This document shows, piece after piece, positions 25,167 to 36,880 of a stretch of DNA of 48,954 nucleotides. The notes beneath the pieces were generated by a model. It did not search any database and was not told the origin of the DNA. It saw only the letters and a program-made list of their open reading frames with translations. This stretch comes from Oceanisphaera litoralis (GTDB taxonomy: Bacteria; Pseudomonadota; Gammaproteobacteria; Enterobacterales; Aeromonadaceae), in contig NZ_JAFBBE010000024.1 in assembly GCF_016907015.1 (NCBI RefSeq), positions 1-48,954 on the forward strand. The letters run 5' to 3'. Position 1 is the first letter of the stretch. Each line of letters opens with the position of its first letter. The translations under genes were made by a program, and so were the position numbers.

Positions 25167-26156
25167 ATGGTGAAACTGGCTTCTCTGAAACAAGGCCGTG
25201 ACGGCCAACTACTGGTGGTCTCCCGGGATCTGGGCCGGGCGGTCAAGGCCACCGATATCGCCGCCACTATGCAGGCAGCACTGGACAACTGGGTCGATGC
25301 CGAGCCCAAGTTGCAGGCCCTGTACCAGCAGCTGAACGACGGCGCCTGCGCCGACAGCTTCGCCTTCGACCCGGCCGCCTGCGCCTCGCCCCTGCCTCGC
25401 GCCTACCAGTGGGCCGACGGCAGCGCCTATGTCAACCATGTGGAGCTGGTGCGCAAGGCCCGCAACGCCGAGATGCCGGCCAGCTTCTGGACCGACCCGC
25501 TGATGTACCAGGGCATGTCCGATGGCTTTATCGGCCCCCGTGACGACATTCGCCTGGCCGACGAAGCCTGGGGTATCGACTTCGAGGGCGAAATCGCGGT
25601 GGTCACCGACGACGTGCCCATGGGTACCGGCGCCGAACAGGCCGGCTCCCATATCAAGCTGCTGATGCTGGTCAACGATGTCTCGCTGCGCAACCTGATC
25701 CCGGGTGAGCTGGGCAAGGGCTTCGGCTTTTTTCAGTCAAAGCCGGCTTCCTCCTTCTCGCCGGTGGCCATCACCCCTGATGAACTGGGCGATGCCTGGC
25801 AGGACACCAGGGTGCATCACCGTCTGCGGGTACATCTGAACGGTGAACTGTTCGGCGAGCCGGATGCGGGCACCGACATGACCTTCAATTTCGCCCGATT
25901 GCTGGCCCATGTCAGCTTCAACCGGGCCTTGTCTGCCGGCTCCATTATCGGCTCGGGCACCGTCTCGAACGTGGATCGCAGCACCGGCTCCTGCTGTCTG
26001 GCCGAGCGGCGCATGCTGGAGATCATCGAGCAGGGCGCCGCCAGGACGCCTTTCATGCAGTTTGGTGATCGGGTACGTATCGAGATGCTGGACGCGCAGG
26101 GCCAGTCCATCTTCGGAGCCATCGATCAGCGGGTCGTGAAACATGAAGCTCTATGA
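25167..26156 (+). CDS. fahA: Fumarylacetoacetase (fumarylacetoacetate hydrolase)
   Basis: This 329-residue enzyme cleaves fumarylacetoacetate into fumarate and acetoacetate. It is the shorter bacterial type with a helical N-terminal region and a C-terminal FAH fold: PLPRAYQWADGSAYVNHVELVRKAR, WGIDFEGEIAVVTDDVPMG (metal-binding acidic residues), VNDVSLRNLIPGELGKGFGFFQSKP, SFNRALSAGSIIGSGTVSN and FGDRVRIEMLDAQG. The ATG at 25167 has a strong AAGGAGG site. Its stop lies 14 bp inside maiA, which implies translational coupling. Confidence 0.93.
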   Translation: MVKLASLKQGRDGQLLVVSRDLGRAVKATDIAATMQAALDNWVDAEPKLQALYQQLNDGACADSFAFDPAACASPLPRAYQWADGSAYVNHVELVRKARNAEMPASFWTDPLMYQGMSDGFIGPRDDIRLADEAWGIDFEGEIAVVTDDVPMGTGAEQAGSHIKLLMLVNDVSLRNLIPGELGKGFGFFQSKPASSFSPVAITPDELGDAWQDTRVHHRLRVHLNGELFGEPDAGTDMTFNFARLLAHVSFNRALSAGSIIGSGTVSNVDRSTGSCCLAERRMLEIIEQGAARTPFMQFGDRVRIEMLDAQGQSIFGAIDQRVVKHEAL

Positions 26157-26778
26157 TTATGTGCGATCCAGTGCGGCCTACCGGGTTCGCATCGCGCTCA
26201 ATCTGAAAGGGGTGGTCTATGAGGCCATCCCCATCTCCCTGCTGGACGGCATCCATCAGGGAGACAGTTACCGGGCGCTGAACCCCACCGGCCTGGTGCC
26301 CAGCCTGGCTATTGATGATCAAGGAAGCGGCAAAGGCATCATAGGTCAGTCGCTGGCCATTATCGAGTACCTGGACGAATGCTACCCGGAGCCGGCTCTG
26401 CTGCCGGCCACTCCCCTTGAACGGGCCCGGGTCCGGGCGCTGGCGTTGCAGGTGGCCTGCGACATGCACCCGCTCAACAACCTGCGGGTACTCAAGTACC
26501 TGACCGGTGAACTCGGCATCAGTGAGGCACAGAAAACCGCCTGGTATCACCACTGGCTGAAGCAGGGACTGGCGCCGCTGGAACAGCAGCTGAGCGCCAG
26601 CGACACGCCGTTCTGCTGCGGTGACACCCCCGGTCTTGCGGATATCTGCCTGATACCCCAGCTCTATAATGCCCATCGGTTCAAGCTGGACATGAACCCC
26701 TACCCCAGGCTCGTGGCCATCGATCGGGCCTGCAACCGTCTGGAGGCATTTCAGCGGGCTCACCCGGATCAGCAATAA
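26143..26778 (+). CDS. maiA: Maleylacetoacetate isomerase (zeta-class GST)
   Basis: This 211-residue glutathione transferase-fold enzyme isomerises maleylacetoacetate to fumarylacetoacetate with glutathione. The zeta-class opening YVRSSAAYRVRIALNLKGV is present; the first serine pair marks the glutathione site. NPTGLVPSL and QSLAIIEYLDE complete the thioredoxin-like half, and GDTPGLADICLIPQLYNAHRF marks the C-terminal helical half. It overlaps fahA by 14 bp. A GGGGCC-acac-GGCCCC stem follows the stop but has no T-run, so read-through into aacS is possible. Confidence 0.94.
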   Translation: MKLYDYVRSSAAYRVRIALNLKGVVYEAIPISLLDGIHQGDSYRALNPTGLVPSLAIDDQGSGKGIIGQSLAIIEYLDECYPEPALLPATPLERARVRALALQVACDMHPLNNLRVLKYLTGELGISEAQKTAWYHHWLKQGLAPLEQQLSASDTPFCCGDTPGLADICLIPQLYNAHRFKLDMNPYPRLVAIDRACNRLEAFQRAHPDQQ

Positions 26779-26854
26779 AAGTGGGGCCACACGGCCCCGC
26801 TCAGCTATCGGTTCCCGCTCTCTCGCACAAACCGTCACGGTCTTGTTATGCTGT

Positions 26855-26884
26855 AGTTATCTCGGCAGCAGTTATCTCGGCAGC
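26855..26884 (+). repeat. Tandem 15-bp duplication in the aacS leader
   Basis: AGTTATCTCGGCAGC occurs twice in direct succession (26855-26869, 26870-26884), immediately before the ribosome binding site of aacS. Confidence 0.8.
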
Positions 26885-26899
26885 GACAAGGAGATGGTT

Positions 26900-28882
<1,983 letters not shown>

Positions 28883-28900
28883 TGAGCACAGACCGGAGCC

Positions 28901-29392
28901 TTACCACCTGTGCCCGGACGGCGGGGCAATCACCCGATAGCCACGCTGATAGGGACGGTAGTAATTACCGCCGTGATAGTAGTAAGGGTCGCCACCCAGG
29001 CTGAAGCTGACATAACCACCGGGCAGGCCATGCACTAGGGTACCCAGAGGCAGGGTCACCGAGATATGTGCTCGCGAAGAATGCTGCTCACGATAATAGT
29101 GACGGGGCGGCTGATAATAATACTGCTCCACCACCCTTGCCCTGCGCGGGGCGTACCGATAGTGACGATGATGCCTGTGATGCCGAGCGTGTTTACGGTG
29201 CTTGAAGTGCTTGCCGTAGTGCTTGCCATAGTACTGATTCTGATGCCGGTCGTAGCCCTGCTTATATCCTCGGCCATCACCGCGCCCCTCTCTGTCTGCC
29301 AGCACCTGAGGTGCCATCAGACCAAGGGTCAGTGCCCCGATCAGAGGCAACAGCCAGCGACGACATTGGCGTTTGAAAAGTTGCGGAATCAT
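28901..29392 (-). CDS. Exported histidine- and tyrosine-rich protein
   Basis: This 163-residue protein has a signal peptide ending near Ala32 (LIGALTLGLMAPQVLA). The mature chain is highly basic and rich in His, Tyr and Arg, with clustered HH and YYY runs. It ends in a conserved-looking module, LPGGYVSFSLGGDPYYYHGG and then NYYRPYQRGYRVIAPPSG, of the kind found in DUF6515-like proteins. Metal binding or cell-wall association is plausible but not shown. The ATG at 29392 follows an AGGAGGAGAG site. It is convergent with aacS, 18 bp apart. Confidence 0.78.
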   Translation of the reverse strand: MIPQLFKRQCRRWLLPLIGALTLGLMAPQVLADREGRGDGRGYKQGYDRHQNQYYGKHYGKHFKHRKHARHHRHHRHYRYAPRRARVVEQYYYQPPRHYYREQHSSRAHISVTLPLGTLVHGLPGGYVSFSLGGDPYYYHGGNYYRPYQRGYRVIAPPSGHRW

Positions 29393-29419
29393 GGGACTCT
29401 CCTCCTCTTAACAACTATC

Positions 29420-29463
29420 GGTGTGGGATAACCCGGTATGGGATAACCCGGTATGGGATAACC
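29420..29463. repeat. Three tandem 15-bp units upstream of the His/Tyr-rich protein gene
   Basis: GGTGTGGGATAACCC, GGTATGGGATAACCC and GGTATGGGATAACC follow each other directly, 28 bp upstream of the start codon at 29392, in the likely promoter or leader region. Nothing else is seen in 29464-29608. Confidence 0.75.
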
Positions 29464-29608
29464 GATGAGTGTGGAGATACCTTGATTATGGTTCAGATCC
29501 GGAGATAACGACAACCCGGCCAGACGTTGAAGTCAGCCTGTCTCTGTGGAAGGTCAGCCGGTATCAAGCGTTGGCAGAAGCTATCGCCCTGCCTGACTCA
29601 AACCGCTG

Positions 29609-29893
29609 TTATTGATCGAGAAAACGTCCCTGCAGCATTTCACGTTCACGCTGACATTCGGCCAGATAGATGGCGGCGACCACGGCAGAGTGAGTGTGAT
29701 AATCATCAATGGCTTTCGATACCATTAATTCCAGTGTCCTTTCATTCTTGGCCATGCGAAATTTACGCAGCCAGTACAGCTTGTCGGTCAATTCCCGATC
29801 AAGGGTGTTTTCTTCTATCATAGATGAGAGGTAATCCAGTGAAGTTATCGAGTCGGTGAAATCATTAATCGGTGAAACAAATCTGCGAAACAA
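29609..29893 (-). CDS. Small hypothetical protein
   Basis: This is a 94-residue helical, charged protein (LDRELTDKLYWLRKFRMAKNERTLELMVSKAIDDYHTHSAVVAAIYLAEC in two segments). It may start at the ATG at 29893 or at Met25 (29821), which leaves 70 residues. It has no signal, membrane segment or known motif. It lies downstream of trpS on the same strand but beyond the trpS terminator, so it is probably transcribed separately. Codon use looks like that of the neighbours. Confidence 0.55.
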   Translation of the reverse strand: MFRRFVSPINDFTDSITSLDYLSSMIEENTLDRELTDKLYWLRKFRMAKNERTLELMVSKAIDDYHTHSAVVAAIYLAECQREREMLQGRFLDQ

Positions 29894-29911
29894 TCGCTGC
29901 GAAACAATCGA

Positions 29912-29936
29912 AAAAGGAGCCTTGTCGGCTCCTTTA
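29912..29936 (-). terminator. Terminator of the dam-rpe-gph-trpS run
   Basis: On the minus strand AAAGGAGCC pairs with GGCTCCTTT and continues into TTTTT, directly after the trpS stop. Confidence 0.85.
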
Positions 29937-29940
29937 AGTA

Positions 29941-30948
29941 TTAGCGGCTTCTGGGTACAAAGCCAATCACATCATATACCTTTTCCAGGGTCTGTACAGC
30001 CTTTACCCGAGCCTTGTCGGCACCCAGCGTCAGGATGTTGCACAGCTCGCCTTCGTCTTCCCGCAGCTCATGGAAGCGACGCTGAATCGGCTCCAGCATG
30101 GCCAGTACCGCCTCGGCGGTCTCGGTCTTGAGGTGGCCGTACATCTTGCCTTCAAAGTGCTGCTCCAGCTCGGGAATGGAGCGACCGCTGGCACCGGCCA
30201 TCAAGGTCAGCAGGTTGGAGACACCAGGCTTGTTTTCCACATCGAAACGCACGGTGGGCGGATCCTGCGAGTCGGTGACCGCCCGCTTGAGCTTCTTGGC
30301 GATGACCTTGGGATCTTCCAGCAGTCCGATGAAGTTATTGACGTTGTCGTCTGACTTGGACATTTTTTTGGTCGGCTCCTGCAGACTCATGATGCGGGCG
30401 CCATCTGCAGGAATAAAAGGCTCGGGCACGGTGAACACCTCACCGTAGAGCTGATTGAAACGGTAGGCCACGTCCCGGGTCAGCTCCAGATGCTGCTTCT
30501 GATCGTTACCTACCGGCACCTGGCTGGTCTGGTACAGCAGTATGTCCGCCGCCATCAGCGCCGGATAGGTGAACAGACCGGCGTTGATGTTTTCGGCATA
30601 GCGGCTGGATTTGTCCTTGAACTGGGTCATGCGCGACAGTTCGCCGAACTGGGTATAGCAGTTCAGAATCCAGGAAAGCTCCGCATGCTCGGGCACATGC
30701 GACTGAATGAAAATGGTGCTCTGCTCCGGATCCAGGCCGATGGCCAGATAAAGGGCGGCGGCATCCAGGCAGGCGGCACGCAGCGCTTGTGGGTCCTGGC
30801 GTACGGTAATGGCGTGCATGTCCACGATGCAATACAGACAGTCATAGTCCTGCTGCATCTTCACCCACTGGCGCAAAGCACCCATGTAGTTGCCTATGGT
30901 CAGCTGCCCGGAAGGTTGGGCGCCGCTGAAAACAATTGGTTTAGCCAT
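29941..30948 (-). CDS. trpS: Tryptophanyl-tRNA synthetase
   Basis: This class Ic synthetase charges tRNA-Trp. It is 335 residues from the ATG at 30948, with AAGGATAATC in front. The HIGH-equivalent is in [19 protein letters not shown] and the KMSKS loop is [41 protein letters not shown] and [12 protein letters not shown] are typical. The start overlaps the end of gph by 8 bp, the usual gammaproteobacterial order rpe-gph-trpS, and all three are one transcript. Confidence 0.97.
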   Translation of the reverse strand: MAKPIVFSGAQPSGQLTIGNYMGALRQWVKMQQDYDCLYCIVDMHAITVRQDPQALRAACLDAAALYLAIGLDPEQSTIFIQSHVPEHAELSWILNCYTQFGELSRMTQFKDKSSRYAENINAGLFTYPALMAADILLYQTSQVPVGNDQKQHLELTRDVAYRFNQLYGEVFTVPEPFIPADGARIMSLQEPTKKMSKSDDNVNNFIGLLEDPKVIAKKLKRAVTDSQDPPTVRFDVENKPGVSNLLTLMAGASGRSIPELEQHFEGKMYGHLKTETAEAVLAMLEPIQRRFHELREDEGELCNILTLGADKARVKAVQTLEKVYDVIGFVPRSR

Positions 30949-31636
30949 GATTATCCTTTCTGTGTTCATTTTGTAGCAACAGGTCGAGCAGCCCGCGAAT
31001 ATCGCTCATCACCCAGTCGGGCTGGCTTTCGGCAATATCCCGGCCGTAGTTGTAGCCATAGGTCAGACCCACCACCGCCATGCCGGCCGCCTTGGCCGCC
31101 AGCACATCGTTTTCGGAATCACCGATCATCAAGGAGCGCGCCGGCTCGATATTCAGTTCGCGACACACGTGCAACAGCGGGGCCGGATCGGGCTTTTTCT
31201 GCGCCAGGCTGTCACCGCCCAGCACGAGCGAGAAGTAGTCGCTCACGCCCGCCGCCGCCAGTATGGCGGGCACAAAGCGGTAAGGCTTGTTGGTGACGAT
31301 AGCCAGTGTCTTGCCTGACCGATACAGGTGCTGCAGGGTATCCAGCACGCCGGGATAAAACACCAGTTCGTGCTCAGCCACCCCGTCATAGGCGACGTCG
31401 AACGCCATTCTCGCCTCTTGCTGCTGTGTGGCATTCGGTTCGCACCCGAGCGCCGCCATGAGGGCCCGCCGCACCAGCATGTCGGCGCCGTTACCCACCC
31501 AATGACGTACCGCCAGCTCTTCCGCCGACGCATGGCCCAATTGCTCCAGCATACGGTTTACCGCCAGGGCGAGTTGGGGCACGCTGTCGATCAGGGTGCC
31601 ATCCAGATCGAACTGGATCAGTTCGAACTTATCCAC
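30941..31636 (-). CDS. gph: Phosphoglycolate phosphatase
   Basis: Gph is a HAD-superfamily phosphatase that removes 2-phosphoglycolate formed during DNA repair. The GTG at 31636 gives 231 residues, in line with the family; the open frame reaching 31771 runs through rpe and is not used. Motif I is [11 protein letters not shown] with the nucleophile Asp, motif II TNKP, motif III the KKPDPAPL lysine, and motif [16 protein letters not shown]. The start overlaps the rpe stop by 8 bp and the end overlaps trpS by 8 bp. Confidence 0.93.
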   Translation of the reverse strand: MDKFELIQFDLDGTLIDSVPQLALAVNRMLEQLGHASAEELAVRHWVGNGADMLVRRALMAALGCEPNATQQQEARMAFDVAYDGVAEHELVFYPGVLDTLQHLYRSGKTLAIVTNKPYRFVPAILAAAGVSDYFSLVLGGDSLAQKKPDPAPLLHVCRELNIEPARSLMIGDSENDVLAAKAAGMAVVGLTYGYNYGRDIAESQPDWVMSDIRGLLDLLLQNEHRKDNHG

Positions 31637-32303
31637 GAACGCTGGCCAGTTCGCTACGCATCCGGTCGATGACCGCCTTGTAATCGGGCTGACTGAAGAT
31701 GGCGGAGCCGGCCACAAACATGTCGGCACCGGCCTCGGCGATGGCGCGAATATTGTCGACCTTGACGCCACCGTCTATTTCCAGCCGGATGTTGCGACCG
31801 CTTTCATCGATGCGACGACGGGCCTGACGCAGCTTGTCGAGGGTACCGTCGATAAAGGACTGACCACCAAAACCGGGGTTGACCGACATCAGCAGGATCA
31901 CATCCACCTTGTCCATCACGTAATCCAGGTAGCTGAGCGGGGTGGCCGGGTTGAACACCAGGCCGGCCTGACAGCCCTGCTCCCGTATCAATCCCAGGGT
32001 GCGGTCGATATGCTCGGACGCCTCGGGATGAAAGGTAATGATGGAAGCACCGGCCTCGGCAAACTGCGGCACCAGGCTGTCTACCGGCTTGACCATCAGG
32101 TGAACATCGATGGGCGCCTGAATGCCGTAGTCGCGCAACGCCTTGCAGACCATGGGGCCTATGGTCAGATTGGGCACATAATGGTTGTCCATCACATCGA
32201 AGTGCACCACATCGGCGCCCGCTTGCAGCACCTGGGCCACGTCGTCACCCAGGCGGGCAAAGTCGGCGGAAAGAATAGAGGGGGCAATCAGGTAGTCGGT
32301 CAT
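31629..32303 (-). CDS. rpe: Ribulose-phosphate 3-epimerase
   Basis: Rpe interconverts ribulose 5-phosphate and xylulose 5-phosphate in the pentose phosphate pathway. It is 224 residues, a TIM barrel. Family motifs are [31 protein letters not shown] (metal His and Asp), [20 protein letters not shown] and EIDGGV. The ATG at 32303 is preceded by AAGGGAAC. It begins the rpe-gph-trpS group; dam is upstream but 432 bp away, with a repeat region and a small gene on the other strand in between. Confidence 0.97.
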   Translation of the reverse strand: MTDYLIAPSILSADFARLGDDVAQVLQAGADVVHFDVMDNHYVPNLTIGPMVCKALRDYGIQAPIDVHLMVKPVDSLVPQFAEAGASIITFHPEASEHIDRTLGLIREQGCQAGLVFNPATPLSYLDYVMDKVDVILLMSVNPGFGGQSFIDGTLDKLRQARRRIDESGRNIRLEIDGGVKVDNIRAIAEAGADMFVAGSAIFSQPDYKAVIDRMRSELASVRG

Positions 32304-32344
32304 CAAAGTTCCCTTGAGCGCAAAAAATCGTCCAATTCTACCCC

Positions 32345-32485
32345 AGATCGGCGCCAAGCGCTAAGTTGAGATATGGCTTCGCCATATTGCACAGCGAAAG
32401 CAGTATCTACATAGGTCGTCACTCTGTAGTCGCTGCTTCAGCTGCGAAATCCGGCAACGCCGGATCTGGTGCTTGGTTGAATTAA
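32345..32485. other. Non-coding stretch with small hairpins and a repeat
   Basis: Between rpe and the DUF2970 gene lies CCAAGCGCTAAGTTGAGATATG, similar to a copy near 19984. The stem ATATGGC-ttc-GCCATAT follows, then TCCGGC-aac-GCCGGA. No open frame or clear promoter of its own was seen; it is probably a decayed repeat unit. Confidence 0.35.
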
Positions 32486-32506
32486 ATTGGACACTCTGGG
32501 GGCATA

Positions 32507-32686
32507 ATGAGCTGGAAACACAGGCTACAGGCGGTGGCGGCGGCACTGTTTGGCGTGCAGTCACAGAAGAATCGGCAACAGCAGTTCAGCGGCAGTCCCT
32601 GGCCCTATCTGGGCCTGGGGACGCTGGCCATTGTCGGGCTGGTGGTGTTCCTGCTGTTGGTGGTACGGCTGGTGCTTAAAGCGTGA
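32507..32686 (+). CDS. DUF2970 small membrane protein
   Basis: This 59-residue gene is short enough to be missed easily. ATG at 32507, stop TGA at 32684-32686. It reads MSWKHRLQAVAAALFGVQSQ, then KNRQQQFSGSPWPYLGLGTL, then a membrane helix AIVGLVVFLLLVVRLVLKA. The basic amphipathic start, the AALFGVQ...KNR motif and one C-terminal helix are characteristic of DUF2970, a family of small inner-membrane proteins without known function. It is the only plus-strand gene in this stretch, facing dam, and its stop touches a palindromic repeat. Confidence 0.85.
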   Translation: MSWKHRLQAVAAALFGVQSQKNRQQQFSGSPWPYLGLGTLAIVGLVVFLLLVVRLVLKA

Positions 32687-32745
32687 GGGGCAAAGCGTAA
32701 GAAGTGAGGCGATGTCCTCCTCATCCCTTATTCTTCACTCCTCAC
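32683..32745. repeat. Palindromic repeat, second copy
   Basis: Arms starting GTGAGGGGCAAAGCGTAAGA and ending TTCTTCACTCCTCAC form an imperfect inverted repeat related to 10816-10878. It contains the stop codon of dam at its right arm and touches the DUF2970 stop at its left. Confidence 0.5.
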
Positions 32746-33577
32746 AAACAGAGCCGGGGCTGAACAGGGCCAGCAGTTCGTCCACTTTCTTGCGATTGTG
32801 CGCATGACGGCTGATGGTGCGCTTGACCGCCACCACATCCAGGTTGGCATCTCGATACAGTTCACGGGTCAGCGGAATGTCATGGTTGCTGATCAGCACC
32901 GGCACGCCACGAGCCGCGGTTTCCCGTGCCAGTCGCGCCAGAATAGCCTGATCATCCAGCGTAAAGCCGTTGGCGGCATAGGTGGTAAAGCTGGCGGTGG
33001 GCGACAAGGGCGCATAAGGCGGGTCGCAGTAAAACACCTGATCTGCACTGGCCTGGGCAAACACCTCGGTGTAACTCTGGCAGACGAAGGTCGCTTTCTG
33101 GGCTTTTTCGGCAAAAAACCACAGCTCCCGCTCGGGAAAATAAGGCTTCTTGTAGGCGCCGAACGGTACGTTGAACCCCCCCTTCTTGTTGTAACGGCAG
33201 AGGCCGTTATAACCATGTCGGTTCAGATACAGGAACAAGAGCGCACGCCGGTAGCGATCCCGTTCCTGGTTAAACTCGACACGAAAGTCGTAGTAAGCGG
33301 TTTTATCGTTATTGGCGGCGGTAAACAGCGCAGCGGCATCGCGGATGAAGGCATCAGGTCGGGTCTTGAGCAACTGATAAAGGTGGATTAAATCCGCATT
33401 GATGTCAGCCAGCACATAGGCTTCAAACTCGGAATTCAGAAATACCGAACCCGCGCCCACAAAGGGTTCCACCAGCACCCGACCTTCGGGCAGACGGCGG
33501 TTGATGCTGTCTACCAGGCCGTATTTACCGCCGGCCCATTTCAGGAATGCCCGAGTTTTAGTCATTGTCGTCATCAA
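32735..33577 (-). CDS. dam: DNA adenine methylase (GATC)
   Basis: Dam methylates adenine in GATC and guides mismatch repair and replication control. It is 276-280 residues, the usual size. The alpha-class order is present: FLKWAGGK (motif X), EPFVGAGSVFLN (motif I, AdoMet), RYNKKGGFNVPFGAYKKPYFP, and the catalytic DPPY in QVFYCDPPYAPL. ATGs at 33577 and 33565 are both possible; the second aligns with E. coli Dam, the first has TAGG at good distance. It follows damX with a 49-bp gap in the conserved order aroK-aroB-damX-dam. Confidence 0.96.
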   Translation of the reverse strand: MMTTMTKTRAFLKWAGGKYGLVDSINRRLPEGRVLVEPFVGAGSVFLNSEFEAYVLADINADLIHLYQLLKTRPDAFIRDAAALFTAANNDKTAYYDFRVEFNQERDRYRRALLFLYLNRHGYNGLCRYNKKGGFNVPFGAYKKPYFPERELWFFAEKAQKATFVCQSYTEVFAQASADQVFYCDPPYAPLSPTASFTTYAANGFTLDDQAILARLARETAARGVPVLISNHDIPLTRELYRDANLDVVAVKRTISRHAHNRKKVDELLALFSPGSVCEE

Positions 33578-33626
33578 AGCCTAACCGGTGAGGGGCGCGC
33601 ATTGTAACCGCAAGCCACCCTCATGA

Positions 33627-35009
33627 CTATGGTTTGACTTCTTTTTGCACCTGAGCGAAGGGTTTGGGCCAGGGTTTGGCCGCCTGCAGCTCGGTTGACA
33701 GCACCCCGATGGCGCGTCGCGCCTGCTGAGGCGAGTCGAAATCGCCAAACACCAGTACAAACCAGGGTTGCCCCTTGATACTGCGTGGATAAACCCAGGC
33801 CGGCGTCAGGGTATGACGGAACGCCAGTTTCTCCAGCGCACCCCGGTCCCGCCCGGCCATCAGTTGCAGGGTATAGCGTCCGGCCGGCTTCTGCATCAGC
33901 GCCGACAGCGGACTCAGCCCCTCGCTGGTAGCTGGTTCCCGCATTGCCGGAGTAGCCGGAGTAGCCGGAGTAGCCGGTGTTGCCGGTGTTGCCGGTGTTG
34001 CCGAGGGCTCGGGGGCCGCCTTGCGCTGCATCAACTGGCTGACTACCCTGTCTTCGATCACCACCCGCTCCTTGTCGCTGTCGTCCGGAGTCTCGGCGAC
34101 GCGGGTATTGATGGCCGGCGTCTCGGGCAAGGACTCAACCGGCCACTCCCGTACCAGTCCATCGCCCGATGCCGCTGGCACCTCGGCACCGGGCGTCGGA
34201 GCCGTGACCGGCGGCGGCAACGCCAACTCGTTTTCCTGCTCGAAGGGCTGAACCAGCCTGGGCGCCGTCGTCTCGGCTCCACCCAGCAGGCGGACGATAA
34301 TAATCAACAGCACCACCACTATCAGGGCGGTGAGCAGGATTTTGACCGATTTCTGCTCCAGCAACTGACGATAATCTTGTGTTTTCATCTGCGGCTCCAT
34401 GGTATCAATCACATCACCGGGATACTGAATATCATGCGATGTGGCGGGGGGGGACTGATATCCCAGAGCTTGCCATAAATCCTCCTTGTCCGCCTCCGTC
34501 AACGGCAGTACTTCTACTTCCACTACCTTTGGTTTCATCACATCATCGAGCTGCCGACGTACCTGGCTTGCCCAGTCAGCCGAGCCCAGCAACACCATGA
34601 AGGGCCTGACCGAAGCAGGTAACACCAGATACAGCTGCACCAGCTCCTGCAGCAGAATATCGGTCAGCCATTCGGCATTGTCCACCACCAGCAATCGCTT
34701 GTGCAGACTGGCCGGCAGCAGCCTGGCCATCGTATCGGGCAGCAAGTCATCGGCATCGAACACGGTTCCCGGAAACCAGCTGCCAAGCAATGCATCGCGA
34801 AAACGGGCATGACTGTCGAGCGCTTTCGCATCGAGCTGCGTGGGCAACATCAAGGTTGTTTCTTCGGTCAGCCTGTCGGCCAGATAAGACTTGCCGGCGC
34901 CCTGAGGGCCGGTGAGCAGAATAAAATCGGTATCGAGGCGGGAAAGGTGCAGCAGCCGCGCCAGCAGCTGCTGCTGAGAGGAAAAGGGAAGATTAACCGC
35001 CTCGGTCAC
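33627..35009 (-). CDS. damX: DamX, SPOR-domain cell-division protein
   Basis: DamX is an inner-membrane protein that goes to the division septum by binding denuded peptidoglycan. It is 460 residues. Residues 1-200 form an AAA-type ATPase-like domain (Walker A GPQGAGKS at 34-41, Walker B-like [11 protein letters not shown] at 105-115). One membrane helix spans about 222-242, a Pro/Ala-rich periplasmic linker follows, and the C-terminal SPOR domain starts near 375 ([20 protein letters not shown], then [20 protein letters not shown]). The linker holds six tandem ATP/TPA units (336-355). The GTG start overlaps the aroB stop by 4 bp. Confidence 0.92.
   Translation of the reverse strand: MTEAVNLPFSSQQQLLARLLHLSRLDTDFILLTGPQGAGKSYLADRLTEETTLMLPTQLDAKALDSHARFRDALLGSWFPGTVFDADDLLPDTMARLLPASLHKRLLVVDNAEWLTDILLQELVQLYLVLPASVRPFMVLLGSADWASQVRRQLDDVMKPKVVEVEVLPLTEADKEDLWQALGYQSPPATSHDIQYPGDVIDTMEPQMKTQDYRQLLEQKSVKILLTALIVVVLLIIIVRLLGGAETTAPRLVQPFEQENELALPPPVTAPTPGAEVPAASGDGLVREWPVESLPETPAINTRVAETPDDSDKERVVIEDRVVSQLMQRKAAPEPSATPATPATPATPATPATPAMREPATSEGLSPLSALMQKPAGRYTLQLMAGRDRGALEKLAFRHTLTPAWVYPRSIKGQPWFVLVFGDFDSPQQARRAIGVLSTELQAAKPWPKPFAQVQKEVKP
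33943..34004. repeat. 9-bp tandem repeats in damX
   Basis: About six to seven units of GCCGGAGTA or GCCGGTGTT (plus strand) encode a run of Ala-Thr-Pro. Unit number could vary without breaking the frame because each unit is three codons. Confidence 0.85.
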
Positions 35010-36088
35010 GGCTTCCTTTCCGACATCACCACCTGCGCCAGCTGCTGCTCGGTGACATCGTCTACCACCTGGGCCCGGCCAATGCCCACCGGCAACACCA
35101 GCCGCATCTTGCCGGCCAGTACTTTCTTGTCGCGCAGCATATGCGGCAGATACTGCTCGAGTGTCATCTCGGCAGGCCCCAGCACCGGCAGGTGCGCCTT
35201 GATCAACAGGGCTTCCACCCGAGATACCTCGGTCGCACTCATTTCGCCGCGCAGACGAGCGGTATGACAGGCCTGCAGGGTACCGGCGGCCACCGCCTCG
35301 CCATGCAGCCAGTTGCCGTAGCCCATTTCCGCTTCGATGGCGTGGCCGAAGGTGTGGCCCAGGTTGAGCAGGGCCCGTACTCCGTGTTCCCGTTCGTCAC
35401 AGGCGACCATTTCCGCCTTGATTTCACAACAACGACGAATGGCATAGCCCAGCGCATCGGCCTCGAGCCGTTGCAGTCGCTGCAGGTTCTGCTCCAGCCA
35501 GTCGAAGAAATCGGCGTCCCAGATGATGCCGTACTTGATCACCTCGGCCAGACCGGCAGCAAACTCCCGCTCCGGCAGCGTTTGCAGGCAGAGGGTATCG
35601 ATCAACACCAGCCGAGGTTGATAGAAGGCACCTATCATGTTCTTGCCCAGCGGGTGGTTGACCGCGGTTTTGCCGCCAACGGAAGAGTCAACCTGCGCCA
35701 GCAGGGTGGTCGGCACCTGAATAAAGGGGACGCCACGCTGGTAACAGGCAGCCGAAAATCCGGTCAGATCACCAATCACGCCACCACCGAGGGCAATCAG
35801 GGTAGTATCCCGACCGTGGTTGCCGGCCAGCAGCGACCCCATCACCTGATTGAAGGTGTCCAGGGTCTTGAACTGCTCGCCATCGGGCAGCACCAGGGAT
35901 TCGACCTGCAGCGGCGCCAGCGCCGCCAGCAGGGTATCGAGGTACAGGGGCGCAACCACGTCATTGGTGACAACCAGTACCTTGTTGCCCTTGACCATGT
36001 CCCGCAACAGTGAGCCCTGTGACAGACTCCCTTCGGCAATAATAATGGGGTAGCTGCGCTCACCCAGATTGACGGTTAACCTTTCCAT
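35006..36088 (-). CDS. aroB: 3-dehydroquinate synthase
   Basis: AroB makes 3-dehydroquinate from DAHP, the second step of the shikimate pathway, with NAD+ and a divalent metal. It is 360 residues. LNGVRSYPI-type opening ([11 protein letters not shown]), [79 protein letters not shown] and the metal His in [11 protein letters not shown] are all present. It is 14 bp after aroK and overlaps damX by 4 bp. Confidence 0.97.
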   Translation of the reverse strand: MERLTVNLGERSYPIIIAEGSLSQGSLLRDMVKGNKVLVVTNDVVAPLYLDTLLAALAPLQVESLVLPDGEQFKTLDTFNQVMGSLLAGNHGRDTTLIALGGGVIGDLTGFSAACYQRGVPFIQVPTTLLAQVDSSVGGKTAVNHPLGKNMIGAFYQPRLVLIDTLCLQTLPEREFAAGLAEVIKYGIIWDADFFDWLEQNLQRLQRLEADALGYAIRRCCEIKAEMVACDEREHGVRALLNLGHTFGHAIEAEMGYGNWLHGEAVAAGTLQACHTARLRGEMSATEVSRVEALLIKAHLPVLGPAEMTLEQYLPHMLRDKKVLAGKMRLVLPVGIGRAQVVDDVTEQQLAQVVMSERKP

Positions 36089-36102
36089 GGAACTCCTGTC
36101 CG

Positions 36103-36621
36103 TTACAGGCCGATCAGTTCGGCTATCTGATTCGCTACCAGCTTGGCGCCCTGTTCGTCGGTGCGCACCACATAATCGGCAATTTCCAGATACAAGGCGT
36201 TACGCTCGGCAGCCAGGCGTTCCAGCACTTCCTGGGGCGGCTCTTCGGTTTGCAGCAGCGGACGACGCTTGTCTTTCTGCACCCGGGCCAACTGCTTATC
36301 TACCGGCGTTTCCAGATACACGACGATGCCGCGGGCCGACAGCCGGTTACGGCTCTCTTTGCTCTTGATGGAACCACCGCCGGTGGCCAGCACTATGCCC
36401 TGCAGCTCGCTCAGATCATTGATCACCTTTTCTTCGCGTTGGCGGAAGCCTTCTTCGCCTTCTACATCAAACACCCAGCTGATATCGGCACCGGTTCGAC
36501 GCTCAATCTCATGATCGGAGTCATAAAACTCCATATGCAGTTGCTGCGCCAGGTATTTACCAATGGTGCTCTTGCCCGCACCCATAGGCCCTACAAGGAA
36601 GATATTGCGTTTCTCAGCCAT
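36103..36621 (-). CDS. aroK: Shikimate kinase I
   Basis: AroK phosphorylates shikimate. It is 172 residues from the ATG at 36621 (the frame extends six codons further without a start signal). The P-loop is [28 protein letters not shown] binds shikimate, ATGGGSI is the Walker B-like loop, and RPLL with the lid arginine lies at KDKRRPLLQ. It is the first gene of aroK-aroB-damX-dam. The 259 bp between it and pilQ contain no gene; they include CCCC-ttaagac-CGGGG near 36848, a weak stem that may end the pil operon. Confidence 0.96.
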   Translation of the reverse strand: MAEKRNIFLVGPMGAGKSTIGKYLAQQLHMEFYDSDHEIERRTGADISWVFDVEGEEGFRQREEKVINDLSELQGIVLATGGGSIKSKESRNRLSARGIVVYLETPVDKQLARVQKDKRRPLLQTEEPPQEVLERLAAERNALYLEIADYVVRTDEQGAKLVANQIAELIGL

Positions 36622-36880
36622 GTTACACGAAATTCTCACAAACGAATGCGCCCCACGAACACCGCAGGGTCGACGATGAACCTAACCTTAACTTTCTGAA
36701 ATTGGACGCCGGATTATCGCAACTGCGCCGGTCGCTGGCAAGGGTAACACCCGCCATGGGGCCAAAGAAGCCCGGTACGAGACCGCATCTTGCCATGTTG
36801 CGCTCGCGCCCATCTTCCCGTTTCTGGTCTGTTTGATGACGGCTTTCCCCCTTAAGACCGGGGCAAAGCCATTCTGGAGT

